Positions 34,153-44,102 of a stretch of DNA of 64,000 nucleotides are shown here, piece by piece. The translations under genes and the position numbers were made by a program. The stretch is from Pseudomonadota bacterium. Its GTDB lineage: Bacteria; Pseudomonadota; Alphaproteobacteria; Micropepsales; Micropepsaceae. The stretch is from NCBI GenBank assembly GCA_018241025.1, contig JAFEEQ010000013.1:1-64000 (forward strand), read 5' to 3'. Below the pieces are notes generated by a model. It ran no database searches. It was not told where the DNA came from and saw only the letters and a list, made by a program, of their open reading frames with translations. Numbering within the stretch: position 1 is the stretch's first letter; each line of letters begins with the position of its first letter.

Positions 34153-35445
34153 TCAGTTCCGATACGGAATGATGACCGGCAGGCTTTCGAAGCCGTGGAC
34201 GAAGGAGGACCAGTTCAGGACCGGTTCGCCGACGACCTTGATCTCCGGGAAGCGTTTGAGGATCTCTTCCCAGATGATGGTGAGCTGCATCTCGGCGACG
34301 CGATTGCCGACGCAGCGGTGGATGCCGAAGCCGAAGGACATGTGCTGGCGCGGACGCTCGCGGTCGATGATGTATTCGTTCGGGCGCTCGATCATCGTCT
34401 CGTCGCGGTTGCCCGAGATGTACCACATGGCGACCTTGTCACCCGCCTTGATGGTCTTGCCACCGATCTCGACGTCGCGGATCGCGGTGCGCGACATGTG
34501 CGCGAGCGGCGTCTGGTAGCGGATCGTCTCCGACACCATGGGCAGCACGAGATCGGGATTGGCGCGCAGCTTGGCGTATTGATCGGGATTTTTGTTGAGC
34601 TGATAGACGCTGCTCGAGATCGTGTTGCGCGTCGTGTCGTTGCCGCCGACGATCAGGAGGATGACGTTGCCGTGATAGGTCTCGCGCGTCATGTCGCGCG
34701 TGGCCGGGTTGTGCGCCATCATCGAGATCAGGTCGTTCTTGGGCTCGCTGTTGATGCGCTCGTTCCACAGCTCCTCGAAGGCGCCGAAGCATTCGAACAT
34801 CGCCATGCCCTTTTGCTCCCAGCTCTCGACCGGGCCGTGGCCAGGCTGGTTCATCACCATGTCGGACCACCAGGTCAGCTTGCGGCGCTTCTCGAACGGG
34901 AAGTCGAACAGCGAGGCCAGGGTCATGGCCGTCAGTTCCTTCGAGACGAGATCGACCCAGTCGAACTCCTTGCCGATCGGCAGCGAGTCGAGGATCTGTC
35001 CGGCGCGCTCGCGCACGACCGGCGACATGGTCTGGATATTGGCCGGCGCGACGGTCGGGCTCACCGCCTTGCGGCCGACGCTGTGCTCCGGCTCGTCCAT
35101 GGTGATGAAACCGGCGCCGCCGCGGCGGCGCGGCTCCTGGCCGAGCGCGCGCAGGGCTTCCTCGCCCTTGCGCTGGTCTTCGAGGTTGGCGAGGGCGATG
35201 CCTTCGGCCGAGGAGAAAGCCTCATGGTTGGTGTCGACCGCCATGATGTCGTTCCACTTCACGATCGACCAATAGGGGCCGTATTCGCTGTCGGGCGTAT
35301 AGTGGATGGGGTCCTCGCGGCGCAGGCGCTCGAAGACGGGCCAGATCGTGTCGTTGTAGAAGCGGTCGATCCGCGCCGGGTTCAGTTCTTCCAGCGGGGT
35401 CGCGGCGACATCTTCGGGTGTTTCGACTTTCACGGCGATGTTCAT
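34153..35445 (-). CDS. Cytochrome P450 (CYP153-like)
   Basis: A soluble bacterial P450 of 430 residues. I-helix LLIVGGNDTTRNT (263-275), K-helix ETIR (306-309), and the haem-ligand loop FGFGIHRCVGN (371-381, Cys378). The stretches GGNDTTRN, YQTPLAHM, AMWYISGNRDE and the CVGNRVAEMQL heme loop closely resemble CYP153 terminal alkane/fatty-acid hydroxylases as I recall them, so omega-hydroxylation of medium-chain alkanes or fatty acids is likely. Ferredoxin and ferredoxin-reductase partners are not adjacent and must lie elsewhere. Confidence 0.9.
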   Translation of the reverse strand: MNIAVKVETPEDVAATPLEELNPARIDRFYNDTIWPVFERLRREDPIHYTPDSEYGPYWSIVKWNDIMAVDTNHEAFSSAEGIALANLEDQRKGEEALRALGQEPRRRGGAGFITMDEPEHSVGRKAVSPTVAPANIQTMSPVVRERAGQILDSLPIGKEFDWVDLVSKELTAMTLASLFDFPFEKRRKLTWWSDMVMNQPGHGPVESWEQKGMAMFECFGAFEELWNERINSEPKNDLISMMAHNPATRDMTRETYHGNVILLIVGGNDTTRNTISSSVYQLNKNPDQYAKLRANPDLVLPMVSETIRYQTPLAHMSRTAIRDVEIGGKTIKAGDKVAMWYISGNRDETMIERPNEYIIDRERPRQHMSFGFGIHRCVGNRVAEMQLTIIWEEILKRFPEIKVVGEPVLNWSSFVHGFESLPVIIPYRN

Positions 35446-35522
35446 GGCTTCCTCCGACGCGCCTTTTTTCTATGGCGCCCATCGTGACTGAAGCGGGGTT
35501 CCGGTCAAGGCCGGACTACACG

Positions 35523-36710
35523 TCAGGCGTGTGCGGCGGGGCGGGATTTGACGAAATCCAGGATCGCGTGGGCGGCGCGGAAGGATGGCGGTTCGCTGCC
35601 CTCGCCCAGGGCTTTGGCGACCGCGTCGAGGTCGGCGATCTGGTTTGCGGCGGCAATTTTGTCGGTCAGGAGCGGGGTAATGGCGTCCGCCAGTGCCGCC
35701 GGCGTCGCGTTGTGCTGGAGGAGTTCCGGCACCGCCATGCGGTCGAGGAGCAGGTTCACGAGCGCGAAGAATTTGAAACGGAACAGGACCTGGGCGAGCG
35801 TGTAAGTCAGGCCGCCGACGCGATAGGCAACCACCATCGGCGTGCGGGCAAGCGCGAGCTCGGTCGTGACGGTGCCGGACGCGGCGAGCGCCGCATTGGC
35901 GGCTTTGAAGGCGGCATATTTGTCGGCTTCGGATTCGATGATGTGCAGCGGAGTCGGCCAGCCTTCGGCGCCGGCGCGGACTTTCGCGGCGACGTGCGGG
36001 ACCGTCGGGAGGAGCGTGACGAGACCGGGGACGCGCTTCGCGATCTCTGCGACTGCGTCCTTGAAGATCGGCAGGATGAAGCGGATCTCGCTGGAGCGGC
36101 TGCCGGGGAGGACGCAGAGGACCGGGGTTTCGGGTGCGAGGCCGAGACGGGCGCGCAGTTCGGGGCCGCCGGTCATCAGCTTGCCGCGCTCGATCACCGG
36201 ATGGCCGGTGAAGACGGTGTGCAGGCCGTATTTCTCGAAGAAGGGCGGCTCGAAAGGCAGGAGCGCGAGCAGCAGGTCGAAATTGCGCGCCATCTTGCGG
36301 GCTCGGTACTGGCGCGAAGCCCAGACCTGCGGCGCGACGTAGTTGATCACCGGGATCGCGGGATCGAGCTTCTTCAGCCTGGCGGCGATGCGATGGTTGA
36401 AGTCGGGGCTGTCGATCAGCACCACCGCATCCGGACGGCGGGTGAGCGCGATCATTGCGATGTCGTTCACGCGGCGCAGGATCACCGGGATTTTCGGCAC
36501 GACTTCGCGCAGACCCATCACGGCGGTGTCGCTGAGCGGAAAGAAGGAATCGAGACCCTGCGCGGTCATCGCCGGGCCGCCCATGCCGATGATGGAGATC
36601 GTGTTGCCGGCAATTGCCTTCAGTGCCGACATGAGCTGGCCGCCGAGCTGATCGCCCGACGGCTCGCCGGCGACGAGCATGATGGTAAGCGGTTTGACGG
36701 GAAGCGTCAT
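35523..36710 (-). CDS. lpxB: Lipid-A-disaccharide synthase
   Basis: A 395-residue GT19 glycosyltransferase joining UDP-2,3-diacylglucosamine to lipid X. Conserved LVAGEPSGDQLGG at the N-terminus, GMGGPAMTAQG, LIDSPDFNHRIA, YVAPQVWASR, LPGSRSSEIRFILP and SGTVTTELAL. It is the last gene of the minus-strand lipid A cluster and overlaps lpxI by 4 bp. Confidence 0.95.
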   Translation of the reverse strand: MTLPVKPLTIMLVAGEPSGDQLGGQLMSALKAIAGNTISIIGMGGPAMTAQGLDSFFPLSDTAVMGLREVVPKIPVILRRVNDIAMIALTRRPDAVVLIDSPDFNHRIAARLKKLDPAIPVINYVAPQVWASRQYRARKMARNFDLLLALLPFEPPFFEKYGLHTVFTGHPVIERGKLMTGGPELRARLGLAPETPVLCVLPGSRSSEIRFILPIFKDAVAEIAKRVPGLVTLLPTVPHVAAKVRAGAEGWPTPLHIIESEADKYAAFKAANAALAASGTVTTELALARTPMVVAYRVGGLTYTLAQVLFRFKFFALVNLLLDRMAVPELLQHNATPAALADAITPLLTDKIAAANQIADLDAVAKALGEGSEPPSFRAAHAILDFVKSRPAAHA

Positions 36711-37522
36711 GCGGCCACCGGCGCCGGAACGGCGGTGACGAAGAGGCCGAGCGCATCGGCGGTGCGCGCGACTTCCGGCTTGTCGAGCACGAGCGCGGTG
36801 TGCGCTTCGATCGCGATGCCGGCGAGACCGCAGGCGGCGGCGTTCTTTACAGTTGCTACGCCGATGGTGGGCAGATCGCTCTTGCGGTTCTGCATCGGCT
36901 TCAGCGCCTTGGCGAGAACACCCCTGCCCTTCGGCAGCTTGCCGAGGCGGGTGAGCATCGCGTCGGTGCCGTCGCGGTCCTCGACGGCGAGGACCTTGCC
37001 ATCGCGCACGACAACCGCCTGGCCGACATCGCGCGTGCCCTGCATCCGCGCCGTAGCGATGGCGAACGCGATGTCTGCGACGTCGTCCGCCGTCGGCTCG
37101 ACACGGCCGAGCGGTCCGGGCGGGACCTGGAGCCAGGGCGCGACGTCGCCGATGGACAGCACAGTGATGCCCTCGCGTGCGAACAGCCCAACCATGGCGT
37201 CGAGCAGCGTGTTGTCGCCCTTGCGCATCGCCCAGAGCACAGGCGGAAACCAGGAGAGACCCTTCAGGTCGTAGCGCAGCTTGAAGAAGTTCGGGCGGTC
37301 GACATAGCCGGCGAAGACCATCTCGCGGCAGCCGTGTTCGCGCAGAAGTTTCAGCGTGCGGCCGACAAGACCCATCGAGCTGCGGTCGTGCGGAAAGGCG
37401 TTGGTCCAGCCACCGGATTTCTCGAGGGCGACGACGAAGACCTCGCGGCCGTTGGCGCAGGCGCTCTCGGCGATAGCGCGCGGCAGTTCACCGCCGCCGG
37501 CAATGATGCCAAGGCCGCCCAC
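36707..37522 (-). CDS. lpxI: UDP-2,3-diacylglucosamine pyrophosphatase LpxI
   Basis: A 271-residue LpxI-type hydrolase giving lipid X and UMP by attack at the alpha phosphate. It replaces LpxH in Alphaproteobacteria. Motifs: LGIIAGGGELPRAIAESA, MVFAGYVDRPNFFKL, GDNTLLDAMVGLFAREGI, AVEDRDGTDAML, and KSDLPTIGVATVKNAAACGLAGIAIEA. The start is GTG, 3 bp after the lpxA stop; the 3' end overlaps lpxB. Confidence 0.93.
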   Translation of the reverse strand: MGGLGIIAGGGELPRAIAESACANGREVFVVALEKSGGWTNAFPHDRSSMGLVGRTLKLLREHGCREMVFAGYVDRPNFFKLRYDLKGLSWFPPVLWAMRKGDNTLLDAMVGLFAREGITVLSIGDVAPWLQVPPGPLGRVEPTADDVADIAFAIATARMQGTRDVGQAVVVRDGKVLAVEDRDGTDAMLTRLGKLPKGRGVLAKALKPMQNRKSDLPTIGVATVKNAAACGLAGIAIEAHTALVLDKPEVARTADALGLFVTAVPAPVAA

Positions 37523-37525
37523 CGC

Positions 37526-38329
37526 CTAGTCTTCACTGCTTGCGCGGCGGCGATAGAGCGCCAGCGGCTGCTTGTGGTCGGCGAGGAGGAAATCGGCGAT
37601 CTCCACCACCTGCGGCACGTCGGGCCATTTGGCCTTGGCGTCGGCAGCGCGGCCGGCGATATCGCCTTCGGCGCCGATGAAGATGAGACGGAAGGCGGCG
37701 CGCATCGCGTTGATCGTGTCGCGCGAGAAGCCGCGGCGCTTGAGGCCGATCAGGTTGAGGCCGGCGAGCTCGACATGGTCGCCGAAAGCCATGGCATAGG
37801 GGATGACGTCACGGTTGACGCCGGTGATGCCGCCGATCATCGCGCCTTTTCCGACGCGGCAGAACTGCTGCACGGCCGAGAGTCCGCCGAGGATGACGCC
37901 TTGCCCGATCTCCGAATGGCCGCCGAGCACCGCACCATTGGTGAAAGTGACATCGTCGGCGACGTGGCAGTCGTGACCGACATGGCTGAGCGTCATGAAG
38001 TAGCCGTTGTTGCCGACCGTGGTGACGCCGCCGCCGCGGCGGCCGCCGCAGCTCATGGTGACGCCTTCACGGATCACACAGGCTTCGCCGACGATCAGTT
38101 CGCCGTCGAAATCGTTGCCGCGGATTTGGCCTTCGCCGCCGATGACGGCCTGGGGGTGGATGACCGTGCGCGCACCGATCGTCGTGCGGCCGGTGACGAT
38201 GGCATGGGAGAGGAGACGCACGCCGTCGCCGAGCGTGACGTTGCGGCCGACGATGCAGAAGGGACCGACCTCGACGCCGGACCCGAGCGTCGCGCCATCC
38301 TCGACGATCGCGGTCGGGTGGATCGCCAT
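37526..38329 (-). CDS. lpxA: Acyl-ACP--UDP-GlcNAc O-acyltransferase
   Basis: First step of lipid A synthesis, 267 residues. Left-handed beta-helix hexapeptide repeats from the N-terminus (IHPTAIVEDGATLGSGVEVGPFCIVG), catalytic His in FMTLSHVGHDCHVADD, GGHSEIGQGVILGGLSAVQQFCRVG, and a C-terminal helical domain (LIGLKRRGFSRDTI). I chose the ATG at 38329; the upstream extension is fabZ coding sequence on the same strand. Confidence 0.95.
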   Translation of the reverse strand: MAIHPTAIVEDGATLGSGVEVGPFCIVGRNVTLGDGVRLLSHAIVTGRTTIGARTVIHPQAVIGGEGQIRGNDFDGELIVGEACVIREGVTMSCGGRRGGGVTTVGNNGYFMTLSHVGHDCHVADDVTFTNGAVLGGHSEIGQGVILGGLSAVQQFCRVGKGAMIGGITGVNRDVIPYAMAFGDHVELAGLNLIGLKRRGFSRDTINAMRAAFRLIFIGAEGDIAGRAADAKAKWPDVPQVVEIADFLLADHKQPLALYRRRASSED

Positions 38330-38331
38330 GG

Positions 38332-38790
38332 TCAGTCGCTGCGGATCATCGCGCTGAATTCGCCTTCGGCGCAGAGCGCATCGCCGACATAGGCCTTGCC
38401 CTCGAACTTCCACACCGGGCCGCGGTGCTGCAGCGCCTTGACGCGGAACTGGAGCATGTCGCCGGGGACGACGGGTTTGCGGAAGCGGGCCTTGTCGATG
38501 CCCATGAAGAAGACCTGCGGCGTCTTCTCGATCGCCATTGAATAGACCACCAGCGCACCGGCGGTCTGGGCCAGCGCCTCGATGATCAGGACGCCCGGCA
38601 TGACGGCGAATTCGGGAAAGTGGCCGGCGAAATGGGGCTCGTTAAAGCTGACGGCCTTGTGGCCGGTGCAGCTCTCGAACGGAACGATATCGGTCAGCCG
38701 CTCCACGAACAGGAACGGGGCGCGGTGCGGCAGCAGCTTCTTGATCTGCTCCACATCGACGACGGCCGACGGATTTCCCTGCTCACCCAT
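38332..38790 (-). CDS. fabZ: 3-hydroxyacyl-ACP dehydratase FabZ
   Basis: A 152-residue hotdog dehydratase of fatty-acid elongation. [14 protein letters not shown] contains the catalytic His, and [27 protein letters not shown] holds the Glu. Start at the ATG at 38790, overlapping the lpxD stop by 8 bp; a GTG at 38799 is also possible. Its usual place between lpxD and lpxA is kept. Confidence 0.95.
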   Translation of the reverse strand: MGEQGNPSAVVDVEQIKKLLPHRAPFLFVERLTDIVPFESCTGHKAVSFNEPHFAGHFPEFAVMPGVLIIEALAQTAGALVVYSMAIEKTPQVFFMGIDKARFRKPVVPGDMLQFRVKALQHRGPVWKFEGKAYVGDALCAEGEFSAMIRSD

Positions 38791-39832
38791 GGCCGTCACG
38801 TTTCGACTTCTTTGCGAGATTCGTCAATGCGTGCATCTCGCGAATCCACTCGCGAACGGGACGTAGCGGCGCGCCGCCGTAATCGATACCGCCTTCCAGG
38901 ACGGCGCCGGGCTGGGAACCGCCGCGCGCCGCGACCCGGGCGCCGGAACCGATCTTCACATGGTCGGCAATACCGACCTGGGGACCGATGACGACGAAAT
39001 CGCCGAACTCGCAGCTGCCGGCGATGCCGGCCTGGGCGACGACGATGCCGTGGCGGCCGAGATGGGTGTTGTGACCGATCTGGATGAGGTTATCGAGCTT
39101 GGTTCCCTCGCCGATCACCGTGTCGCCAAGGGCGCCGCGGTCGATGGTGGTGCAGGAGCCGATCTCGACACGGTCCTGGAGGATGACGCGGCCGAGCTGC
39201 GGGATTTTGATATGGCCGGAGGCGCCGGAGGCGAAGCCGAAGCCGGGCTGGCCGATCTGGGCACCGGGCAGGATGAGCACCTCGTCGCCGACATAGGCGT
39301 TGGCGATGGTGACGTTGGAGCCGATCTCGCAGCGCTTGCCGACCGCGACGCCGCGGCCGATGACGGTGTTGGGCCCGATGCGGGTGCCGTCGCCGATCTC
39401 CGCGCCCGGGCCGATCACGACGCCGGGACTAAGCAGGACGTTGTTGCCAATGGTGGCGGAAGGATCGACCGCGGTCTGCTGCGCCCAGGCGACGAGGCCA
39501 CTGTCGGGATAGAAGAGGCGCGCTGCGGCGGCGAAGGCGTGCTGCACCGAGGCGACCGGCAGGGTCGACATGCCAGCGCGATAGTTGAGCGGCTTGGAGG
39601 TCTTCTCGGGCACGAAGCAGAAGCCAGCCGCGGTTTGCCCGAGATCGGCGGCATGAACGCCGGCACCGCCGGAGAAGAACGTCAGGTGATCGGGACCTGC
39701 CCCGGTGAGGCTGGCGAGATCGCTGATCCGCGACCGCGCGTCGGCATGAGGCGGCAGCGCCGCCCCTGCCGCCTTGCACACTTCTTCAAGCGTGAACGGC
39801 CCACGATTGTCGTAGAAGCGCGGGTCAGCCAT
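38783..39832 (-). CDS. lpxD: UDP-3-O-(3-hydroxyacyl)glucosamine N-acyltransferase
   Basis: A 349-residue acyltransferase for the third step of lipid A synthesis. N-terminal uridine-binding domain ([32 protein letters not shown]), then a hexapeptide beta-helix ([30 protein letters not shown]) with the His of [22 protein letters not shown], and a helical end. It follows the Skp-like gene by 6 bp. Confidence 0.95.
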   Translation of the reverse strand: MADPRFYDNRGPFTLEEVCKAAGAALPPHADARSRISDLASLTGAGPDHLTFFSGGAGVHAADLGQTAAGFCFVPEKTSKPLNYRAGMSTLPVASVQHAFAAAARLFYPDSGLVAWAQQTAVDPSATIGNNVLLSPGVVIGPGAEIGDGTRIGPNTVIGRGVAVGKRCEIGSNVTIANAYVGDEVLILPGAQIGQPGFGFASGASGHIKIPQLGRVILQDRVEIGSCTTIDRGALGDTVIGEGTKLDNLIQIGHNTHLGRHGIVVAQAGIAGSCEFGDFVVIGPQVGIADHVKIGSGARVAARGGSQPGAVLEGGIDYGGAPLRPVREWIREMHALTNLAKKSKRDGHG

Positions 39833-39838
39833 GCCTCG

Positions 39839-40525
39839 TTACTGTTCGCCGCCCGGCCGCTGCGGCGGCATCTGCGGCGTCACCTTGATCGTCGGCAGGA
39901 CCGCGTTGAGGCGCGCGATGGCGTCGGCGGAGATGTCGAGTTCCGGCGTGCCGTCGGCCAGCGTGCCCTTCTCGACAAGGAGATTGGCGCCACGCTCGAC
40001 CATGATCTTGTGAAGGATCGGACGGAGCGCGAGGATGACCTGCTGGCGGGCCTTGTCGAGGCCGCCCTGGATCATCAGCTGCTGCTTCTGGACATCGGCC
40101 TGCAACGCCTGCTGCTTGGCTTCGAAGGCCTTGATCTTTCCTTCCTTCACCGCGGGGGCGAGGATCGAGATCTGCTGCTGGAGCGCCGAGTATTCGGCCT
40201 TGAGCGCGTCTTCGCGGCCCTTGAGGCCGGCGCGGGCGGTGTCCATCTGCGACTGGACCTGTTTCATGATGTCCTGTCCGACGGAGGACTGGCTGAGCAC
40301 CATGTTGCGGTCGACGATGAGAATCTTCGCATACGGCACGTTTCCGCCATTGGCCGGCGGCGTGGGCGGTGCGGTGTCGGTGGCGGTGCCGTCCGACGCG
40401 GTGGACGGCTCCGGCGGGAGATCGTCCGAGGTGAAGTAGTTGTAGCCCACATAGCCGAGGATCGCGACCAGCAGGACGGCGCCGGCGATGACGGCGATCC
40501 GCACGATATTTTTTCTGTCTTCCAC
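39839..40525 (-). CDS. OmpH/Skp-like protein with an N-terminal membrane anchor
   Basis: A 228-residue relative of the periplasmic chaperone Skp/OmpH. It starts with a hydrophobic segment (about 8-28, VRIAVIAGAVLLVAILGYVGY) with no signal-peptidase site, then a Pro/Thr linker (36-58), then the Skp-like core (AKILIVDRNMVLSQSSVGQDIMKQV) with a long helical coiled coil (about 85-165, KAEYSALQQQISILAPAVKEG). Most Skp proteins are soluble and secreted; this one appears tethered. Start is GTG. It follows bamA by 6 bp, as usual. Confidence 0.82.
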   Translation of the reverse strand: MEDRKNIVRIAVIAGAVLLVAILGYVGYNYFTSDDLPPEPSTASDGTATDTAPPTPPANGGNVPYAKILIVDRNMVLSQSSVGQDIMKQVQSQMDTARAGLKGREDALKAEYSALQQQISILAPAVKEGKIKAFEAKQQALQADVQKQQLMIQGGLDKARQQVILALRPILHKIMVERGANLLVEKGTLADGTPELDISADAIARLNAVLPTIKVTPQMPPQRPGGEQ

Positions 40526-40531
40526 TGTTTT

Positions 40532-42916
40532 CTAAAGCCCCGTTCCAGCGCTGAAGTAGATGAGTTGCGCCCTGTCGTAGGACGTCTTGAGGAAAGGAAT
40601 GCCGAAGTCGATGGTAATCGGACCGAAGGGCGACTTCCAGGCGACGGCAAGACCGGCCGAGGCGCGGATCGCCAGATTGTCCTTGATGCAGCTCGAAAGC
40701 GTGCAGGACGGGATCGCCGTATCGAGATGGCCGACGGTGCCGAAATCCGAGAACAGCGCCATCTGGACACCGTAGCTGTCCGGCAGGAAGGACGGCAGCT
40801 TGGCCTGCAGCGTGCCGATGGCGAAGAAGTTGCCGCCGACGGCACCGCCGTCGCCGCGCACGACCGTGTCGCGCGGGCCGACGCCGGCCTGGGCGAAACC
40901 GCGGAAGGTGTCGCCACCCTTGAAGAAGCGCTCCTGGATCGGGATCGTCGTGCCGTCATAGCCGGTGATGTAACCGGTCTGCAGCGACAGCGAACCGACG
41001 ACGTTATCCCAGAACATCGGGCTGTAGACCGTGACCTGGGCCTGGTTGCGAATGTACTTCAGAGAGCCGCCGAGACCGGCGAACTCCTGAGACAGGGTCA
41101 GCACCATGCCCTTGGTCGGCTTAATCGGATCGTCCAGCGTGTTGTAGATAAAGCTGTAGCCAATCTTCGAGGTCTTGTTCTCGCCGGCGGCAAGCTGGAC
41201 CTCGAGCGGCGCGCTCAGGAACGGCGTGATCTTGTCGATCTGGTAAGTGTAGCGCAACGCAACGAGGCCGTATTCCGAGGTCGGGAAGCTGAAGCGAATC
41301 ACGCCCGCGGTCGTATCGCCTTCGTAGGTGGCCTGCTGATAGTCGGTCAGGATCTTGTAGAGATCGAAGCCCGCAGCAAGCGGCCGATCCATGAAATAAG
41401 GTTCGGTGAAGCTGAACTGGAACTGCTTCGAAATGGTCGAGAGCTGCACGCTGGTACGGACGTATTGGCCGCGGCCGAACAGGTTGCGCTCGGTATAGCT
41501 GAACTCGCCGACGAAGTTCGAGGTCGAGGAATAGCCGGCGCCCAAAGATAGCTCGCCGGTCGATTGCTCCGCCACCGTAACAGTCAGGTTTGTACGGTCG
41601 GGCTGGGAGCCGGGCGAGTTCTTGACGGTGACATCCTTGAAGAATCCGAGCCCGCGAATACGCGTGCGCGAGCGATCGACCAGCGCGCGGTTGAAGGCGT
41701 CGCCTTCGACCAGACGGAATTCGCGGCGGATGACCTTGTCCAGCGTGCGATTGTTGCCGTTGATCGTGATCTTCTCGATATAGACGCGCGGGCCCTGGTC
41801 GATCTTGAGGATCACGTCGATGGTCTTGGCGTCGCGGTTGCGCGCGATACGCGGATGCACCTCGGCGAAGGCGTAGCCCTTGGTGCCGGCGGCGTTGGTG
41901 AGCGAGTCGATGGCCTTCTGGATCAGCTCGGCATTGTAGATGTCGCCAGACTTGATCTTGACCGACGGGCGCAGCACCGAGGCCGGCAATTCGCGGATCG
42001 AGGATTCGATCTCGACCTTGCCGAACTTGTATTGCGGCCCCTCGTCCACCGTGAAGTTGATGTAGAAGGCGCGGCGGTCGGCCGAGAGCTCGGCAACGGC
42101 GGAGACGACGTGGAAGTCGGCATAGCCGTGGCTGACATACCAGCGGCGCAGCATTTCGCGGTCGAAGGTGAGACGGTCGGGATCGTAGTTGTCGTTGGTC
42201 GAGAGGAACTTGTACCAGTCGCTCTCTTCGGTCGCGATCTGCGACTTCAGAGTCGCATCGTCGAACACCTTGTTGCCGATGAAATTGATGCGCGCGACGC
42301 CGGTCGAGGGACCCTCGGTGATCGAGAAGATCAGGTCGACGCGATTCTGCGGACGCTGAATGATCTGCGGATCGACCGAAGCGGCGAATTTGCCGTTGCG
42401 GCGGTAGAGCTCGATGATGCGCTGGACGTCGGCCTGCACCTTGGAGCGGGTGAAGACGGTACGCGGCTTGAGCTGGACTTCCTTCTGGAGGTCCTTGGTC
42501 GAGACCTTGTCGTTACCTTCGAAGTCGATCTGGTTGATGATCGGGTTCTCGACCACGGTGATCGTCAGGGTCGAGCCGTCGAAGCGCATCTTCACGTCGG
42601 CGAAGAGGCCGGTCTGATAGAGCGTCTTGAGCGCGATGTCGGTGGTCTGCGGATTGTAGACGTCGCCTTCGCGCAGCGAGATGTAGGAGACGACGGTCTG
42701 CGGTTCGACGCGCTGGGTGCCGTTGACGACGATATGCTTGATCACTTGGGTCGGCGCCGGTGCCGCGGCGGGCGCTCCCGGTGCGGGCGGCTGGACCTGC
42801 GTCTTCGCCAGCGCTGCCGATCCGGCAAGCGTCAACATCAGGATCAGGGCGGGAGCCGAGCGGGCAAGCCGGGCGAACAGGGTGATGTGGCTCATCCAGT
42901 CGTCTCTGGTACTCAT
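40532..42916 (-). CDS. bamA: Outer membrane protein assembly factor BamA
   Basis: Essential insertase for outer-membrane beta-barrel proteins, 794 residues. Signal peptide (SAPALILMLTLAGSAALA), five POTRA repeats (beginning IKHIVVNGTQRVEPQTVVSYI, then NQIDFEGNDKVSTKDL, ARINFIGNKVFDDATL, YKFGKVEIESSIRELP, EKITINGNNRTLDKVI) and a C-terminal 16-strand barrel ending in aromatic FSAGTGL. The VRGDG and GDTFRGF stretches fit the family. ATG at 42916, or the internal ATG at 42895 closer to the signal peptide. Confidence 0.95.
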   Translation of the reverse strand: MSTRDDWMSHITLFARLARSAPALILMLTLAGSAALAKTQVQPPAPGAPAAAPAPTQVIKHIVVNGTQRVEPQTVVSYISLREGDVYNPQTTDIALKTLYQTGLFADVKMRFDGSTLTITVVENPIINQIDFEGNDKVSTKDLQKEVQLKPRTVFTRSKVQADVQRIIELYRRNGKFAASVDPQIIQRPQNRVDLIFSITEGPSTGVARINFIGNKVFDDATLKSQIATEESDWYKFLSTNDNYDPDRLTFDREMLRRWYVSHGYADFHVVSAVAELSADRRAFYINFTVDEGPQYKFGKVEIESSIRELPASVLRPSVKIKSGDIYNAELIQKAIDSLTNAAGTKGYAFAEVHPRIARNRDAKTIDVILKIDQGPRVYIEKITINGNNRTLDKVIRREFRLVEGDAFNRALVDRSRTRIRGLGFFKDVTVKNSPGSQPDRTNLTVTVAEQSTGELSLGAGYSSTSNFVGEFSYTERNLFGRGQYVRTSVQLSTISKQFQFSFTEPYFMDRPLAAGFDLYKILTDYQQATYEGDTTAGVIRFSFPTSEYGLVALRYTYQIDKITPFLSAPLEVQLAAGENKTSKIGYSFIYNTLDDPIKPTKGMVLTLSQEFAGLGGSLKYIRNQAQVTVYSPMFWDNVVGSLSLQTGYITGYDGTTIPIQERFFKGGDTFRGFAQAGVGPRDTVVRGDGGAVGGNFFAIGTLQAKLPSFLPDSYGVQMALFSDFGTVGHLDTAIPSCTLSSCIKDNLAIRASAGLAVAWKSPFGPITIDFGIPFLKTSYDRAQLIYFSAGTGL

Positions 42917-42957
42917 TTCGGGGCCTGCTGCCCAAGCACCGGCAGCCCGCCGAGGTT

Positions 42958-44082
42958 TCAGAAAAGATTCAGCCGGACGATGTCGTTCCAGGCAGCCAGC
43001 AGGAATATCCCCAGCACAACCGCCAATCCCAGTCTGAATCCGACGTCCTGGGCCCGCTCACCGAGCGGCCGCCCCAAAACACCCTCGCATGCATAGTACA
43101 GAAGATGGCCCCCGTCGAGCAGCGGAATGGGAAAAAGGTTTACCAAGCCGACGCTTACAGAAAGTAGAGCTATCAGATGGATTAGGCCCACAAAGCTCAC
43201 GGCAGCGACCTGGCCGGCCAGCTTGGTGGTCCCGATGATGCCGGAAAGCTGGCCGGCTCCGGCCGAAGAGTGAGTCAGACCCCGCCAGGTCATGGTCAGG
43301 GTATCGCCAATCTCCCGGAAGGAGGCGCCGACCGCAGCAATCGGACCGAGGCTGTCGTGGATCGGCTCGACCTTGCCCGGGCCGATTCCGAGCTTGCCGA
43401 CATGGACCTTGTTACCCAGGCCATCGTCGTCGACCGTTTCGCGGGGCGTCGCGTAGAGCAACAGATGCGCGTCGCCGCGCTCGACCACGATCGGCAAGCG
43501 CATGCCGGCGCTCATCGACACGACTTCGACCACTTCGCGGTAGCCGCGCACCGGGACCCCGTCGATCGAAACGATCCGGTCGTTGATCTTGAAGCCCGCC
43601 GCCTCGGCCGCGCTGTGCGGCACGATCAGGCCGACGACGGGCGGCAGGATGGTCTGACCCTGAACCATATAGACGCCGGTCAGGATCACGACCGCGAGAA
43701 TGAAGTTGGTGACCGGCCCTGCCAACACGATCAGGGCACGCTGCCAGAGCGGCTTGAAGGGAAATGCGACGGCGCGCTCTTCGGGCGTCATTCGGGCGGC
43801 CGCCTCGCGGTCCGGTGTCGACGCGCCATCGGCGTCACCCAGGAACTGGACATAGCCGCCGAGCGGAATCCAGCCGATCTTCCAGCGCGTGCCGCTTTCC
43901 TTGCCCGTCCAGGAGGTGATGGCGCGGCCGAAGCCGATGGAAAAGGTCTCGACGCGGACGTTGAAGAGGCGCGCGACGGTGTAGTGGCCAAGTTCGTGGA
44001 AGAAGACGACGACGGTGATCAGGAGCAGGAAAGCGGGGATGCCGTAGACCGACCAGTTCAGAAATGCCTGCAGGGTTTCCAT
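42958..44082 (-). CDS. rseP: RseP-type site-2 metalloprotease
   Basis: A 374-residue inner-membrane zinc protease: HELGH at 29-33 in TM1, the membrane-associated GGYVQFLGD region, one PDZ domain (LIVPHSAAEAAGFKINDRIVSIDGVPVRG), and the C-terminal NLFPIPLLDGGHLL with the third zinc ligand. In E. coli it releases sigma-E by cutting RseA and clears signal peptides. I started it at ATG 44082; the annotated-length alternative upstream overlaps dxr. Confidence 0.93.
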   Translation of the reverse strand: METLQAFLNWSVYGIPAFLLLITVVVFFHELGHYTVARLFNVRVETFSIGFGRAITSWTGKESGTRWKIGWIPLGGYVQFLGDADGASTPDREAAARMTPEERAVAFPFKPLWQRALIVLAGPVTNFILAVVILTGVYMVQGQTILPPVVGLIVPHSAAEAAGFKINDRIVSIDGVPVRGYREVVEVVSMSAGMRLPIVVERGDAHLLLYATPRETVDDDGLGNKVHVGKLGIGPGKVEPIHDSLGPIAAVGASFREIGDTLTMTWRGLTHSSAGAGQLSGIIGTTKLAGQVAAVSFVGLIHLIALLSVSVGLVNLFPIPLLDGGHLLYYACEGVLGRPLGERAQDVGFRLGLAVVLGIFLLAAWNDIVRLNLF

Positions 44083-44102
44083 GGCAGCGGTTCCGTTTGC
44101 GA

